A DNA stretch of 64,000 nt. Origin: Amia ocellicauda. Lineage: Eukaryota; Chordata; Actinopteri; Amiiformes; Amiidae. Shown one piece after another: positions 1-10,617 of this stretch (its first letter is position 1; each line of letters opens with the position of its first letter). The notes below the pieces were generated by a model. That model was not told where the DNA came from and ran no database searches. It was given only the letters and a program-made list of their open reading frames with translations. The stretch is from contig NC_089851.1 of NCBI RefSeq assembly GCF_036373705.1, positions 53,043,812 through 53,107,811 on the forward strand, given 5' to 3'. The position numbers and the translations under genes are program-made.

Positions 1-1
1 T

Positions 2-1046
2 AAAAAACTGTTCTTTACACTCTGTCGGACGTGCGCTGACACCCAGCAGGGCTCCCCCTGAACAAACAGCGACGAGCAGAGAGCGCTTACCGGTGTCTGG
101 TGCACGCCAGAGCTGCTGTCTGCTGTAGATAAGGGTTACAGAATAGCAGAAATATACGAGATCTGGCACTTTAAGCACTCGACCAACACGTTGTTTAGTG
201 AATATATTAAAACGCATTTAAAAGGCAAACAAGAAGCTTCAGGCTACCCCCAGTGGTGCAAAAATGACACAGACCGTGAACACTACATCAGAGAGTATCA
301 TGACAGAGAGGGGGTACACTTGGACCATTACAACATTACTAAGAATCCGGCCAAAAGACAGATTTCAAAACTGTTTATGAATTCTTTATGGGGAAAATTT
401 GGACAACGACCAGATTTACAAAACACCAGTATTGTGAGAGACCCCAACGAATTATTTAAATACGTGTTTGCCCCATACCACGAGGTCTCGTCTTGTGATT
501 TTATTGACGATGACGATGATTTTATGTGCCTGTGTCACATGGAAACGGGGAAAAGGGCACTACACACAGCTTTCAAATGTAAATATTTGTATTGCCAGTT
601 TCACCACCGCCTATGCTAGGTTAGAACTGTACTCTCTTCTGCATTCATTACAAGGTCGTTGTTTGTATTAGGACACTGATTCAATCATTTATGTAAGCAG
701 GCCAGGACAGTGGGACCCCAAGTTAGGAGATTATCTGGGTCAATTGACAAGTGAGCTGCCTCCGGATCAGCACATTACAGAGTTTGTTGCAACAGGACCT
801 AAATCCTATGGATATAAGCTCTCAGGAGGGAAAGCCTGTATCAAGGTAAAGGGTATCACATTAAACGTGGCTAATAGTGAGAACATTAATGTCGATAGCC
901 TAAAAGATTTGATACTTGACTGTGCGGATAAGTAGGCTGGTGCAAATGGTGAAATAAAAGACATTGCACTGCGGCAACCGGGGATAGTACGTGTTAAACG
1001 TGACTGGCACTTTGAGATGAGAACACTGCAAAAGACCGAGAGATAA
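2..1046 (+). pseudogene. Protein-primed type B DNA polymerase, C-terminal part, broken
   Basis: This would be the replicative polymerase of element A. The frame runs open to the window edge, so the N-terminal part is missing. Visible blocks are the KLFMNSLWGKFGQR segment (about 365-410) and the catalytic YxDTDS block (about 666-683). Breaks seen: TGA at 59-61, a frameshift between about 540 and 600, TAG at 669-671 directly before the DTDS aspartates, and TAG at 933-935. The last codons run into ATPase-type sequence, so the natural C-terminus was removed by a deletion. It cannot make active enzyme. Confidence 0.8.
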
Positions 1047-1251
1047 ATTACAGATTACAACGTTAGCTCGACAGATGTATCCAGGCAAATCTCAATATTT
1101 TTTGGAAGCTTTTGAAGATGCCACCAAGAAGTATTTTGGATACTTATTTGTCGATGTCATGTCAAAGACCCCTGATGAATACCGTTTAAGGACGGGTCTT
1201 TTCCCCCCTGACATCCCGGTGGTTTATGTGTTTAAAAAACAAAGAAAGTAA
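1030..1251 (+). pseudogene. Packaging ATPase, C-terminal remnant
   Basis: An open frame from about 1030 to TAA 1249-1251 reads like the C-terminal end of the HerA/FtsK-type genome packaging ATPase of Maverick-like viruses. Features are an NPRD-like start, an LARQMYPG segment at about 1063-1086, and GYLFVDV followed by PDEYRLRT. Walker A and B motifs lie in the missing part. There is no space for the rest of the gene because polymerase coding reaches 1037, so a deletion joined the two genes. The family call is from recognition by eye. Confidence 0.55.
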
Positions 1252-1308
1252 AAGCCGCTGGTTTTCCAGCGTTGAGCACATTTGCTGTCTGTGACTCTGG
1301 CTGTCAGT

Positions 1309-1630
1309 ATGTCACTGCGTATGAAGAGAAAACTGGCTCTCCTGCAGCTGCTGGTTAAAGCCAAGCCGCAACAAGGCCATTCTGTGCGCCGCTGGAAGCG
1401 ACCTGGTACAGGCCGTGTCAGAAATCGCTCTAAATACACTGAAAGGAAACATCCGCTGGGGCGCTAAACAATTTCAGAAACTCAAGAAAAGTGGCCACAT
1501 TATAAAAACACTTAGTAAAAAGACAGTGTCTGTTAAGAGAAAGAGAAATCTATTGAATCAGTCTGGGGGGTTTATCGGTAATTTGCTAAGTATTGCCATT
1601 CCCGTCATTACCGGCTTACTGACCAGATGA
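1309..1630 (+). pseudogene. Small basic protein with hydrophobic C-terminus, frameshifted
   Basis: The start is ATG 1309, giving a Lys/Arg-rich N-terminus. Around 1370 the sensible reading moves from frame 1 to frame 2, where it continues as a charged helix and ends in a hydrophobic, glycine-rich tail (about 1560-1627). Small basic proteins with such tails recur beside the next gene in Maverick-like elements; a DNA-condensing or membrane-active virion role is possible but not shown. The stop overlaps the next start as ATGA (1627-1630), a compact virus-like arrangement. Confidence 0.55.
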
Positions 1631-2370
1631 AAATGCAATTCACTGAGAAAATGTATCTAGTACCTCAGAAACAGATGGGCCAAATTAAAGAGGACTTTCC
1701 AGTTGAACACGACATCAGAAAAATAGCCACATATAAATTGGATGGTGAAATGAAAGATATTCTGCAAAGCTCTCAATTGGGTGAATTTGACAAAGCGCTG
1801 CAGAGGTACTTGGCCCTGACGCGGCAGGCAGAATCTGAAAAAGCCACTTTGACTTTGCAGATGCCTGACACCGATACCCCGGCCGAAAAACCGCACACAG
1901 AGCCTGTTTTCGATTATATTTTAGACGCTATCCCACAAAGGCAAAATAAAAATGCCGAAATGGTGTCCAACAATTCTATAGCTAGCTGGAATGAGAATGG
2001 GGAATTTGTGTACAAGGGGGGCCCTGTTCGTGGGTCTCATGTGATTGATCTGGTTAGGGCTGTCACACAGCCGCACACGCTGGCCACAGGAAGAGCCCCC
2101 AAAGGCTGGGGCAGTTTTATGATGGCGATGGCGGAGATTAACATCCCCGGTTCGGTACTGTCTAACAGAATAAACAGGGAGGTGTTGGAGAAACTGAAAA
2201 CAACACCTACTAGAGACAGTTCTATGTCTATACAGAGAAATTCTATTTCTCCTGAACCAGACTTTGATATTTCGATGGAGGGGGCGGCTGCCCCACCCGA
2301 AACACCACAAAGAGACCAGCCAGCTAAAAAGCATCGGCTGTTTGGGAAATTACCATGGCTGTCTCTGTAA
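1627..2370 (+). CDS. Conserved Maverick-like virion or regulatory protein, function unknown
   Basis: This is the only full-length open gene of element A, 247 residues from ATG 1627. The N-terminal half is charged and helical. A central block (codons about 118-175) has the pattern WNExGEFxxKG, then GSHxxDL, then GWxSFxxAMA. The same block occurs in element B at 37740-38168, which shows selection on it in both lineages. The C-terminal quarter is Pro/Ser-rich and basic. It overlaps the preceding gene by four bases. I do not know its function. Confidence 0.7.
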   Translation: MKMQFTEKMYLVPQKQMGQIKEDFPVEHDIRKIATYKLDGEMKDILQSSQLGEFDKALQRYLALTRQAESEKATLTLQMPDTDTPAEKPHTEPVFDYILDAIPQRQNKNAEMVSNNSIASWNENGEFVYKGGPVRGSHVIDLVRAVTQPHTLATGRAPKGWGSFMMAMAEINIPGSVLSNRINREVLEKLKTTPTRDSSMSIQRNSISPEPDFDISMEGAAAPPETPQRDQPAKKHRLFGKLPWLSL

Positions 2371-2503
2371 AGCGGGTCCTCATGGTTTTATTTTTTGTAT
2401 TATTATTTTGGTTGTTGTTTGTTTATATATAGGCTATAGAAATACATACATTGATGTTATCTGTAAAATGTTAAATCCTTGTGTGATTCTGATAATAAAA
2501 AAT

Positions 2504-2556
<53 letters not shown>

Positions 2557-2879
2557 GTGTTTGTATGTCAAAGAACATTATCAGTGGTGTTTCACTGTTT
2601 TAGTTTATTTGGTTTTTGTGTGTGCTGAATAAAAAATGTAACGCGTGATAAACAATGGTGTTTGTATGTATGGATTTATTAACTACATATAAACATAATT
2701 CATGTGTATATAATATTTTATTATCAGGTTAGCAGGCGTTACATATATGAGAATGCCACGTCATTAAGCTTAAACGCACACACACAAACATACACACAAG
2801 CATTATTCTATCATTCTATAGTGTCTATAGTGTTATTCATACACTGTTCTAACATTGTTTATTTCTGTTCATGACTGAT
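2371..2879. other. AT-rich spacer between convergent gene blocks of element A
   Basis: No gene is seen here. The spacer holds an ATT microsatellite and AATAAA signals for the + genes near 2493 and 2628. An ATAATAAAA signal on - near 2712 could serve the leftward genes. The same layout, a convergent AT-rich gap with polyadenylation signals, is found in element B at 38170-38490. Confidence 0.5.
2506..2556. repeat. (ATT)n microsatellite
   Basis: An uninterrupted run of about 17 ATT units is seen directly. Confidence 0.95.
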
Positions 2880-3439
2880 TTAGCAATTATGACAGATCCT
2901 AAAATCATGCATTCGGTTACACATCTGACAATTCTCATTTACATGAAGCTTAAACAGATACATAGGTCTCGTTCTCCTGTTATATCTTTTCACAAACTGC
3001 ATTACCATGTTGTCATTACTAATTAAATCTTCAGAATACAAATCCAATATCTGATTATAAGCTAGCCCCTTACAACGCTGTTGTAAAAAATACAAACAGT
3101 GGTTTCCACATGTTGTGGATAAAGCATCCTGCAACTGTCTGGAGTTAACACTGTTAACACTGAGTTTGTGTTTAAAAAACGCATGATTGATTTAGGGAAA
3201 AAAGGAGCATTGGGGGGGAATCCGTAAGAATCAAAGAATTCGGCCTTCCCATCTCCTCCTAGATAGATAGCAAGCCAGTGCTCCCCGGGTCGGTCATGCG
3301 GATGTGTGTTGATGACAAAACAGGCCGGCCTGTGGACTCCTGACCGTTTGGGGAGCTTGTCAGATGGAAACACACCCAGAAAATAGTCTGTTGTGTAACT
3401 GTCCTTAGTCATGATGGCCCCAATCTGTTGCGTATTCAT
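2880..3439 (-). pseudogene. Adenain-like cysteine protease, frameshifted
   Basis: This would be the capsid maturation protease. The start is taken at the ATG at 3439 (MNTQQIG), which matches the start of the element B copy. The catalytic histidine lies in GEHW (near 3278), followed by the acidic FFDSYG (near 3230). The catalytic cysteine region, TTCGNHC, lies near 3100 but in another frame. A frameshift between about 3134 and 3200 separates the two halves. About 185 codons in all, near the usual size of adenovirus-type proteases. It sits just downstream of the capsid gene. Confidence 0.75.
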
Positions 3440-3500
3440 GACCAGAGTATTGAAAGCCACAAGGCAATCGTTTTTCAACTGTAGTCGTAAAGGACTTATC

Positions 3501-4743
3501 TTAATAATGATTAATGTTAATTTCAACAATGTTGTCAAAAACAGCATACACTATCATGTTCACGGTGGTTGGTAATGGCTGGGCAAAACTAATTTCTGCT
3601 CTCAGGTTCCCTGTTTTTATGAGCGAATAGTGCCCAGTGCACTCTTGATCCGGGCTGAGGTTAAATGCAAACAGTGTGAAACCTCTGGCAAACTCCTTAC
3701 GGTCCACTACCAGAGGCTTGTCTTTGAGGTGCTTTCCGGCTGTTTCCACCAGGTTAAAGTTATCATTTGCGAAATCCGGTTGTAGCGGTTTAGTAGGGAT
3801 CTGCTCCCCATCTACTTACAGGGCCAGGAAATTAATATCACAATGTTTAAAGTAGAAGGGGTTTATCCACAAAACCAATTGCTATTATTTTAGGCAATTG
3901 TCCCAGAAACACATTTTCCTGGTTGCAGACCCTGCTTCCTCTGGCCAGACTGAACACTTTCCAATGAACCCGATCTACAGGGTATTTTGCATTAGCCACC
4001 TGCAGCACATCGGCATGACCCAGCCTGACAGCGGGGGCCACCCGGACCCTCTTCACAAACACAGCTGCTGAGAGAACCGACAGTTTGAAATCCTCAGCGT
4101 TGCTCATGAGACAGAACGCTTCTCTGTTACGGGTGAGTTGAATTTTTATATCAACGCCGTTCAGCATTAATTTGTCTTGAAAAAACATGTCTGCATGAAT
4201 ACAACCCAACAATTCTAGTTTTCGGCTTCCTGCTGTATAGGCCGCTCTATTTCTGAACCCCAGGTTTGTCCCGTTCAGTGCGGTTACTTCATGCTGGCCG
4301 GCTGTGTCCTTGACAAAAAGGCCTGCTGAGTACTGTGTGTTCAAAGTGCTTTCACTGTAGTTGAGAATGGATTCTATTATAGCCCTGTATGGATAACAGT
4401 TGTTGCTCTGGCTAATAAGTCTGTCACCGATTGTGATGTCGACCTGGCTGAAAAGGGAGGCCACGGGGTAATTTACCAGGCCCACCCGATCATCCTGGGC
4501 CAGATCAGTGCCATCATGCTTAGTAATTTTACAAGTCAGGTAGATGATCGTGTTGTTCAGATCTAGATAGTCTTCTCCGTTTCCAGTGATGTAGAATTCC
4601 AGTGGGGCATTGTCAGAGAGCGCTGTGAGGGGGGGCACCTCCACATAGAAACTCTTCTCAATGCTGGTCTGTGTGGGCACCAGCTGAAAAAGGTCCAGTT
4701 CAGATTTGGTGCACTCCTCAGAACTGCAGTGAACGAAAGCCAT
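3501..4743 (-). pseudogene. Major capsid protein (double jelly-roll, F54H12.2-like), broken
   Basis: This is the largest structural gene. The start ATG at 4743 gives an N-terminus with SELDLF and TQTSIEK, then EFYITGNGEDYLDL, a pattern typical of the F54H12.2-like capsid family of metazoan Maverick-type elements. The frame is open for 298 codons to 3847. A small deletion with frameshift near 3850-3870 and a TAA near 3818 separate it from the C-terminal part (3501-3749). The element B capsid (38995-40299) aligns along its whole length but is clearly divergent. Confidence 0.8.
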
Positions 4744-4745
4744 GT

Positions 4746-5158
4746 TTAAAATATATCCCCGCGATGTTGTTGCCTGGAGCTCCTCTTCTTACCAGCCCCG
4801 TTTCTCTTATGATTGTGTTTCTTCTGTATAGTCCTTTTAACAGGGGCCGGCGGTCCTGTGAGCCCCAGTGGTGTCGTTCTTTTCCTTTTAATGCCTCTCC
4901 TGACCTTTCGGAGCATGAATTCTACTGGCCACCGCACTTGTAACCTGCCCGACCACATCTTTAGCTATGTTTCTGGCAGCCAATTTGACGTGTGGTTTGA
5001 CAATTTCTAATCCGCGTCTCAGAAAAGGCATAGCTACCAGCTACCCCCGCACCGTATTGTACTGGCATCCCGGCGAAACCGGGGAGGCCGTTACCCGCCT
5101 GATACTTGTAGTAGTTCCTATACATGTGCGGGTCTCCATAGTTTTTAACAATCACCAT
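4746..5158 (-). pseudogene. Minor capsid/core-like basic protein, frameshifted
   Basis: The N-terminus (ATG 5158) contains YYKYQAGNGLPGF, shared with the element B copy at 40324-40780. After about 45 codons the frame changes; the second half (4746-4958) is very rich in Lys and Arg, suggesting nucleic-acid binding or nuclear import. The position between capsid and penton-like genes matches element B. An adenovirus pVI/pX-type core role is an inference from composition and location. Confidence 0.55.
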
Positions 5159-5161
5159 GAT

Positions 5162-5900
5162 TTAAAAGTGGTTGTATCTAACAGGTTGGAAATGCAACTT
5201 CACTATCACCTTGCCGTATGCGAATGTCACATGTCCGTTCTAGTCAGTCTTTATTTCAGTGCTGATGGTGTCGAATTGATCCATGCTCAGGGGGACATAG
5301 TGGGGCTTATCATATAACAGCGTAACAAACTTGCCTTCTTCCCCTTTTTTAGGTACACAGCGCAGAAGCGGGGCATACATGTCACCCACTAGTTGGTGTT
5401 CAATTATATCGGTATAAACATACATGTGGTTAAAACCCGCTGTAATATCCGCAGGCTGGGGCGATTTCCCCCCCCCCCCCCCTTCTCGGGAATGAACCCC
5501 AAGACATGTGCTAGCTGGCCCGTGGTAAAAAACAATAAAGTAGAATCCCTGAAAAGCCTCACGCTTCTAATATAGTTGTATTGAAAGTATACCTTGGGCA
5601 ATGTGGGGACGGCCTTGACAGCATTATTCATGGCTGTTAACAATACATCAATGTTTTTATAGTAGCCTTGTGATATTTCATAATACCAGTTTGTATCGGT
5701 TGTCTCAGAATGCAATTCAAAGCTCTGTTTCCTGTCAAACGTATTGATGGTCATGGGGTAGTGCATCTCCACCATCCCTACCTCCCATTTACCTGGTAGA
5801 TCGATGGATTTGGCTAGATGGTCAGTGAAGTTGGAAATAGTGTCTCCGAGGCATTACTGGTAAAAGTCAGGTAAAATCCATTTTCACTCTTTTTGTATCC
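5162..5900 (-). pseudogene. Penton-like minor capsid protein, broken
   Basis: The reading is recognisable by comparison with the nearly complete element B copy (40704-41507). Shared blocks are NGFYLTF at the N-terminus (about 5885), SIDLPGKWEVG (about 5790), and near the end YTDIIEHQLVGD and YDKPHYVP. The N-terminal part lies in the frame of the upstream integrase, the middle in the 5404-5775 frame, and the C-terminal part in the 5240-5425 frame. One frameshift falls exactly at a run of 14 C bases (5469-5482). It was probably the single-jelly-roll vertex protein. Confidence 0.6.
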
Positions 5901-5913
5901 TCTCACAACCCCC

Positions 5914-6987
5914 GGGGCTATGTCTTTCACCTCTGAAGCTTTGATCCAACTATTAAATTTAACTCCCCAACTCAGCCATTTGACTAAAACTTGTTTACCC
6001 CGGCCACGGCCTCTGGAGTCTAAAATTTTCTGTATTCGATAGACTCTGTCACCATTTGGGTTTATCTTTTGTAACTCTTCGGTGTAAAACTGACCTTTTA
6101 TGTCGTCACCAGCATAATCTTTTAGTTTGTAAATAGGCCTTAATCCAGGCACACATTCTTTAACTATGAATATTTAATCTGTGAATGTTTGCTCATACCC
6201 CTTTTCAAATTTCCCTTTTATTCTCGACACCCTCACATGATCACCTTCTTTAAACTTAAATTTTGAAGGTTTGCTTTTTACAAATGACCCATACACAGTC
6301 CTCCACACCCTCAGGGCATTGTCATGGGTGACATCTACTGGTCGTTCCTTGACAGTTCTATGGAATGTGTGATTGTAACTGTGAAACAGCTCTAAAGTAC
6401 TTCCACATTTTCGATTTTATAGTCCTATTGAATCTCTCTACCACACTGGCTTTCACTTTACTATTTGTCACAAAATGTACAATTTGGTATTGCTTGAGAA
6501 GACTTTGAAAACCATGGTTGAGGAATTCTTTCCCCTGATCTGTCTGCAGTTTCTTTGGAACGCGCCCTTGGGTGAATATTCTTTTAAAGGCGGCACACAC
6601 TTGCTGACCCGTTTTGTTTTTTAATGGTACTGCCCAGGCGTATTTGGACAACACATCTATACAGGTTAGAATGTATTTCATACCGTTGTTGAACTTTGAG
6701 AACTGACCCATTTCCACCAGGTCTGCCTGCCATTGCCAGTCAATGTCTTGTACCAGTGTCAAGTTCCTCTTAAACCTCACCCGCACTGGTCTGTGCACTG
6801 TGTATGTATATTGATCCGATAACCATTGTGAAACATGTTCTCTTTTTATACGGTCACCCTTTGCTCTGGCACTTCTCAGCAGTGTATCGAGTCCTCCAAA
6901 ACGACCGGCTTCTTTAGGCGTATAATAGATCTCTTTTAATCTCTCTTCATGGTTCATTTTCTCGTGATTAATGAATACACCCTTCAA
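5914..6987 (-). pseudogene. Retrovirus-type integrase with C-terminal chromodomain, broken
   Basis: The N-terminal and core parts are open from about 6950 to 6358. The DDE core shows D in WQADLVEM, D in LQTDQGKEF and E in VVERFNRT. After YFRAV the frame breaks with loss of about 16 codons compared with element B. The frame then resumes to a TAA near 6173, and a last part (5914-6152) carries a chromodomain (YRIQKI, then KWLSWGVKFNSW). Integrases with a C-terminal chromodomain are known in Maverick/Polinton elements, where it is thought to guide insertion to marked chromatin. Confidence 0.8.
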
Positions 6988-7013
6988 CTTAGTAACTTAT
7001 ACCAAATAGTAAC

Positions 7014-7088
7014 ACCCAGGTGGTTAAGGCATTGGACTTAAGATCTAATAGATGTATGTCTGTGTGGGTTGGAATTCCACTCTGGGTA
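7014..7088 (+). pseudogene. Truncated tRNA-Leu (TAA anticodon) pseudogene
   Basis: Perfectly pairing acceptor arms ACCCAG (7014-7019) and CTGGGT (7082-7087) enclose a leucine-type tRNA with the GGACTTAAGATC anticodon region. About eight bases of the 5' D-arm are missing between acceptor and TGGTTAAGG, and the T-loop reads TTGGAAT instead of TTCGAAT. A working tRNA is unlikely. It starts only 27 bases beyond the element A integrase. Confidence 0.7.
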
Positions 7089-7089
7089 A

Positions 7090-7768
7090 GTACTTTTTTG
7101 ATCAAAACTTTATTTTGTTCTCTTTTTCTAATTTAATTTATTTTATTTTATACCACCCCAAAAACAATCATAAAATATATAACCTAAAATCATCACATGC
7201 ACATCACTAAACACAGTTTAAAATACTTTTTTATTAAAACTTTATGTTGTTGTTCTCTTTTTATTTTAATGTATTTTATTTTGGTAACAACTTATCGTAC
7301 CAAACCTAATCATAAAACATAACCTAACACAAATAATAATAAGTTTAAACTCTTAAACATTACACACACACAAACACACACACACACACACACACCATCA
7401 GGGTGAGATGGCGGCGAAGACTTGTCAAGATGACCTGTGCCCTTTCCAAAATGCCTGTCATCCTAACAAGATGGAGGTCATCCAAACAAGATGGCTGCCA
7501 TCCTAACAAGATCACGGTCATCCAAACAAGATGGCTGACAGGAGAGGGTCAAAGGGTAAAACCTGTATTCTTACAAGATGGCTGACTGGAGAGGATCAAA
7601 GGGTACAGGGTAAGGAGGAGCTTCCTGGCCCATTGGGCTTCTGGGTAAGGAGGGGCTTCATGGCCCGTGAGGCTTCTGGGTAAGGCGGGTTTCCCAGCCC
7701 ATGGGGCTTCTGGGTAGGGGCGGGGCCACCTGTCACTTTGACATAAAGTGCCATCATTACTACTCTGA
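7090..7768 (+). repeat. Dispersed repeat Y, with two internal minisatellites
   Basis: The segment has an AT-rich part containing an imperfect duplication (about 7085-7180 and 7225-7320) and a CA microsatellite. Next comes a minisatellite of about 20 bases (catcctaacaagatgg-type, about 7465-7560), then about three units of 34 bases (about 7610-7730). The same order in reverse complement is found at 23010-23505, so this is a dispersed repeat and not unique sequence. No coding capacity is seen. Confidence 0.7.
7362..7396. repeat. (CA)n microsatellite
   Basis: A CA run inside repeat Y with one CAAA interruption. Confidence 0.85.
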
Positions 7769-7769
7769 T

Positions 7770-8711
7770 GTTAGTACTTGAAATGTGTATTACCAAACAT
7801 TGATAAGTCACACAGTGTGGCAACAATCTTGGATTATGCCTCTATTTCTCATAAACCCTTATACTGGCTGATGTGTGCTTTGGTATACAGTATCTTTGGA
7901 CTGTGTTCTACACATATTCTAAAAGACAATTCCTACATGAAGAAACATAGCAGTAATGAACAAAATATTTTGACTTACTGTACATTTTGTTCAATTTTAA
8001 GCCTGCAATAACACACTGTCACCACTGGTAGCAGCATATACCACAAACAGCACTGAGATAAAAAAAAATGAAGCGGCCATCTTGGGCATGTACATCGTAA
8101 CAACAAAACACTATCAGTCACTTGCAACAGTATTAGAGTGGAAACTATTATTTTAAACACACAGACACTTCTGTCTGCAAATACAAATATTGTAAATTGA
8201 GATGTGTTTAAATTAGGGATTATTTCAGCTGTAGAGAAACCTTGAAGAGAAGCAAGAGAAAACAAATGTGAAACTAAAAAATTGGATTAAATGTGATTCA
8301 CATGAAACATAAATACACATTATGTAAAATACATGAAAATCAACAGTGGTACAAGAGCGGTGATGTTGCTGAATCTGTAGTGGTGGATTATTGCTGTCAA
8401 CTGAACATCATTTCAAACTGAGATTGGCTGGATCCATGCATCAGTTCCTGGTTAAATAGTTAACGATGCAACACGGGGGGCGATTTTGTGCTCTTCTCTC
8501 TCAGTGAAATCGTAACTTATGGTGACATGTTGTATACTGAACTGTGCAGAATCGCTGGCTCTATTCAATATAATTGAAAGGGCGAACATAAGACGTTTAC
8601 TGTGCGAGCTACAATCGAATAAACGGACCTGCTCATTGAGGCGCTTGATATTAGTAATTGGACATATTTCCCGCTTTATGAAAAACATTGCTTTTACAAG
8701 CTGGAATTGTA
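7770..8711 (+). repeat. Dispersed repeat X, copy 1
   Basis: Blocks shared with 12840-13709 and 19876-20310 are ggctgatgtgtgctttgg, atcagtcacttgcaacagta, gttgctgaatctgtagtgg and gcagaatcgctggctct. No coding capacity is seen. It is cut at its right end by the CACTG terminus of the next element. Confidence 0.65.
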
Positions 8712-9309
8712 CACTGTAAAAAATGTTACATGCAATCTACTTAAAAAAATTATGGTAACATTATTACACATGTTTTTTAAGGTTTAGTTTTTTTGCGAAA
8801 TCTACCCGAATAAATTAAGTAAAATTTCCTAAATTATTTAGTCTATGGCACACAATGAATCTAATTTAATCTTTTTTATTGTATGTTTTCTCACAAATTA
8901 ATCAAGTAAAATTTACTCATTTGTATTAATTAAAATGACTTAATTATAAAATGTACTGCCTTTTTCAGGTTAAGATAATAATGAATACAAAATGCAGTTT
9001 TTGTTGACAAACATGCTTTTATTGTCTTTTTGGACTGTAACCATAAATAACAAATATATATAAAATGTAAGCAGCAGTTTTAAGACATGAAAAAAAAAAG
9101 TTTACATTTCCCATGTCATTGAGAAACATCATTTTGTTACACAAAAACATGTGCATACAAATAACAACTTAGCAAATAGCAAAATGTATAAAACCATTTA
9201 TACTAGCTAAAAGATTGTATGAACAACAATCATGTAGAACAGTATCAAATGCTCAATCAGTGCAGTTTTTTTTCCACCAGAACTTGGTAATAATGCTTTG
9301 CCTCTCAAT

Positions 9310-9606
9310 CTAAGACATGAGTTTGTTTTTAAGTGTTAGTAATTTGGGGGAAAACTTGCACACATCCAGTTCTAAGAAGAGCTTCTGAAAGGCCTCAAAT
9401 GTGTGCCTCAGTTCTTTCGAGTAGGTGAGGTTTAGTGCATACGTCAGTCCAAGAAAAACAGCACAGGCTCTAGACAGATTTTCCAAGCCAGCCATGACTT
9501 GCACCCCCTCCAAGATGATGCTGACGTCCTCCTGAACATCCCTCTTGCAGATGGCAATTTTAATTATTTGCGGCAGGAGATCTTGCTGTACATCTGTATT
9601 GTCGCA
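9310..9606 (-). pseudogene. Terminal exon of an unidentified repeat-borne protein
   Basis: A splice acceptor (ttgttttacag) precedes an open frame of 98 codons that ends at TGA in 9310-9318. The sequence is helical and leucine-rich with CKRDVQEDVSIILEG, then a segment of the form GLTYALNLTY, then FEAFQKLFLELD. An AATAAA on - lies near 9018. Similar C-terminal exons recur in fish repeat proteins, but I cannot name the family. No other exon is seen inside the CACTA-type element. Confidence 0.5.
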
Positions 9607-10299
9607 CTGTAAAACAACCATTAAATAAGTATTTTTATCTTGTCTGTCTCTCTATCATTATATATCTGTCCATAATTATAAAGTTTATTTGTGTACGGTT
9701 GTAAACAAACATTTTGAAACATTTTTCTTATAACAGCTTAAAATTCTAAATTTCTTTGTAAACACTAAAACAAAAAAATATGTTTCAGTGGACAGCACAC
9801 ACTGTCAAAATAACAAGCTCAAATATAGTTTCACCAATGACAGAGGGTGTATTCAGGGTAAAGAAAAAAAATACATTTGGTGACACCAGTGTAGGGGGGA
9901 AAACTGCAAATTAACCATGTTTACATGAGGAATATAGTGCATTCAGAATGTAAAACAGCCCCCACATTAATTCTAATTTTCAGTTTACTTATTCTGATTG
10001 TTGGGGTAAAGTTGTTTTCCCAATTATAAAGAATACCTTATCAATTATTTCTTCCTGTGTCTCGGAACTGCCCTGGGACATATGCAAAGAAAATTTCATT
10101 CAGGTTCGGGACTGCCCCGAACCACCTATGAAATATTGCTTGTAGATGTATAAAAGGCTGTGTGAAACTTTCAATAAACGAAGATAAACAAACTGACATT
10201 GTGTCAGTGACTTTATTTCCCGGGCCTGTCTCCTGCTGAGAGTCTAAACTGTTACTGGAAGCGCTCACTGGGGTGCCTGATTCACTGGGATCCGAAGGG

Positions 10300-10490
10300 T
10301 TGCTTCAACTGAAGCTTTGCACCTTAACACTGATGTTGATCCCAATCTGTAAATATAACTGGTCCTACTTGCACCGCTCCAAGCAGAATTCGAACCAGCT
10401 TCACCGGCATTGGAGGTGGGTGCACTAACAAGGACGCTAAAGATCATAGCCTCTAGCATCAGTCACTGGGGCACCTCTTGAGGCCAAGTG
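10300..10490 (-). repeat. tRNA-derived SINE-like fragment
   Basis: The minus strand has a B-box-like GGTTCGAATTC (10386-10396) about 40 bases downstream of an A-box-like segment (about 10427-10440), the spacing expected for a tRNA promoter. A tRNA fold was not established, so this could be a degraded SINE head. Confidence 0.35.
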
Positions 10491-10617
10491 GAGTGAGGTT
10501 TGCTCACACAGCTTTTACTAGCTGGTCTCTGTTACATATAAATGAAATTACACTCTGCCTTACATCACGCCTTTTGGGTTTGAGGACTGAAAGATATAAC
10601 CTACATTTTTTTTTTTT

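Larger units (their letters stand above)
2..6990. mobile_element. Element A: Maverick/Polinton-type (adintovirus-like) fossil, left part outside window
   Basis: The set of genes defines this class: family B DNA polymerase, packaging ATPase, adenain-like protease, double-jelly-roll capsid, penton-like protein and retrovirus-type integrase. Polymerase, ATPase and two small genes lie on +, all others on -, meeting in an AT-rich spacer near 2500-2860. Nearly every gene has a stop, frameshift or deletion, so this is an old integrated copy. No terminal inverted repeat was recognised; the right limit is set after the integrase start and just before a truncated tRNA-Leu. Confidence 0.8.
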
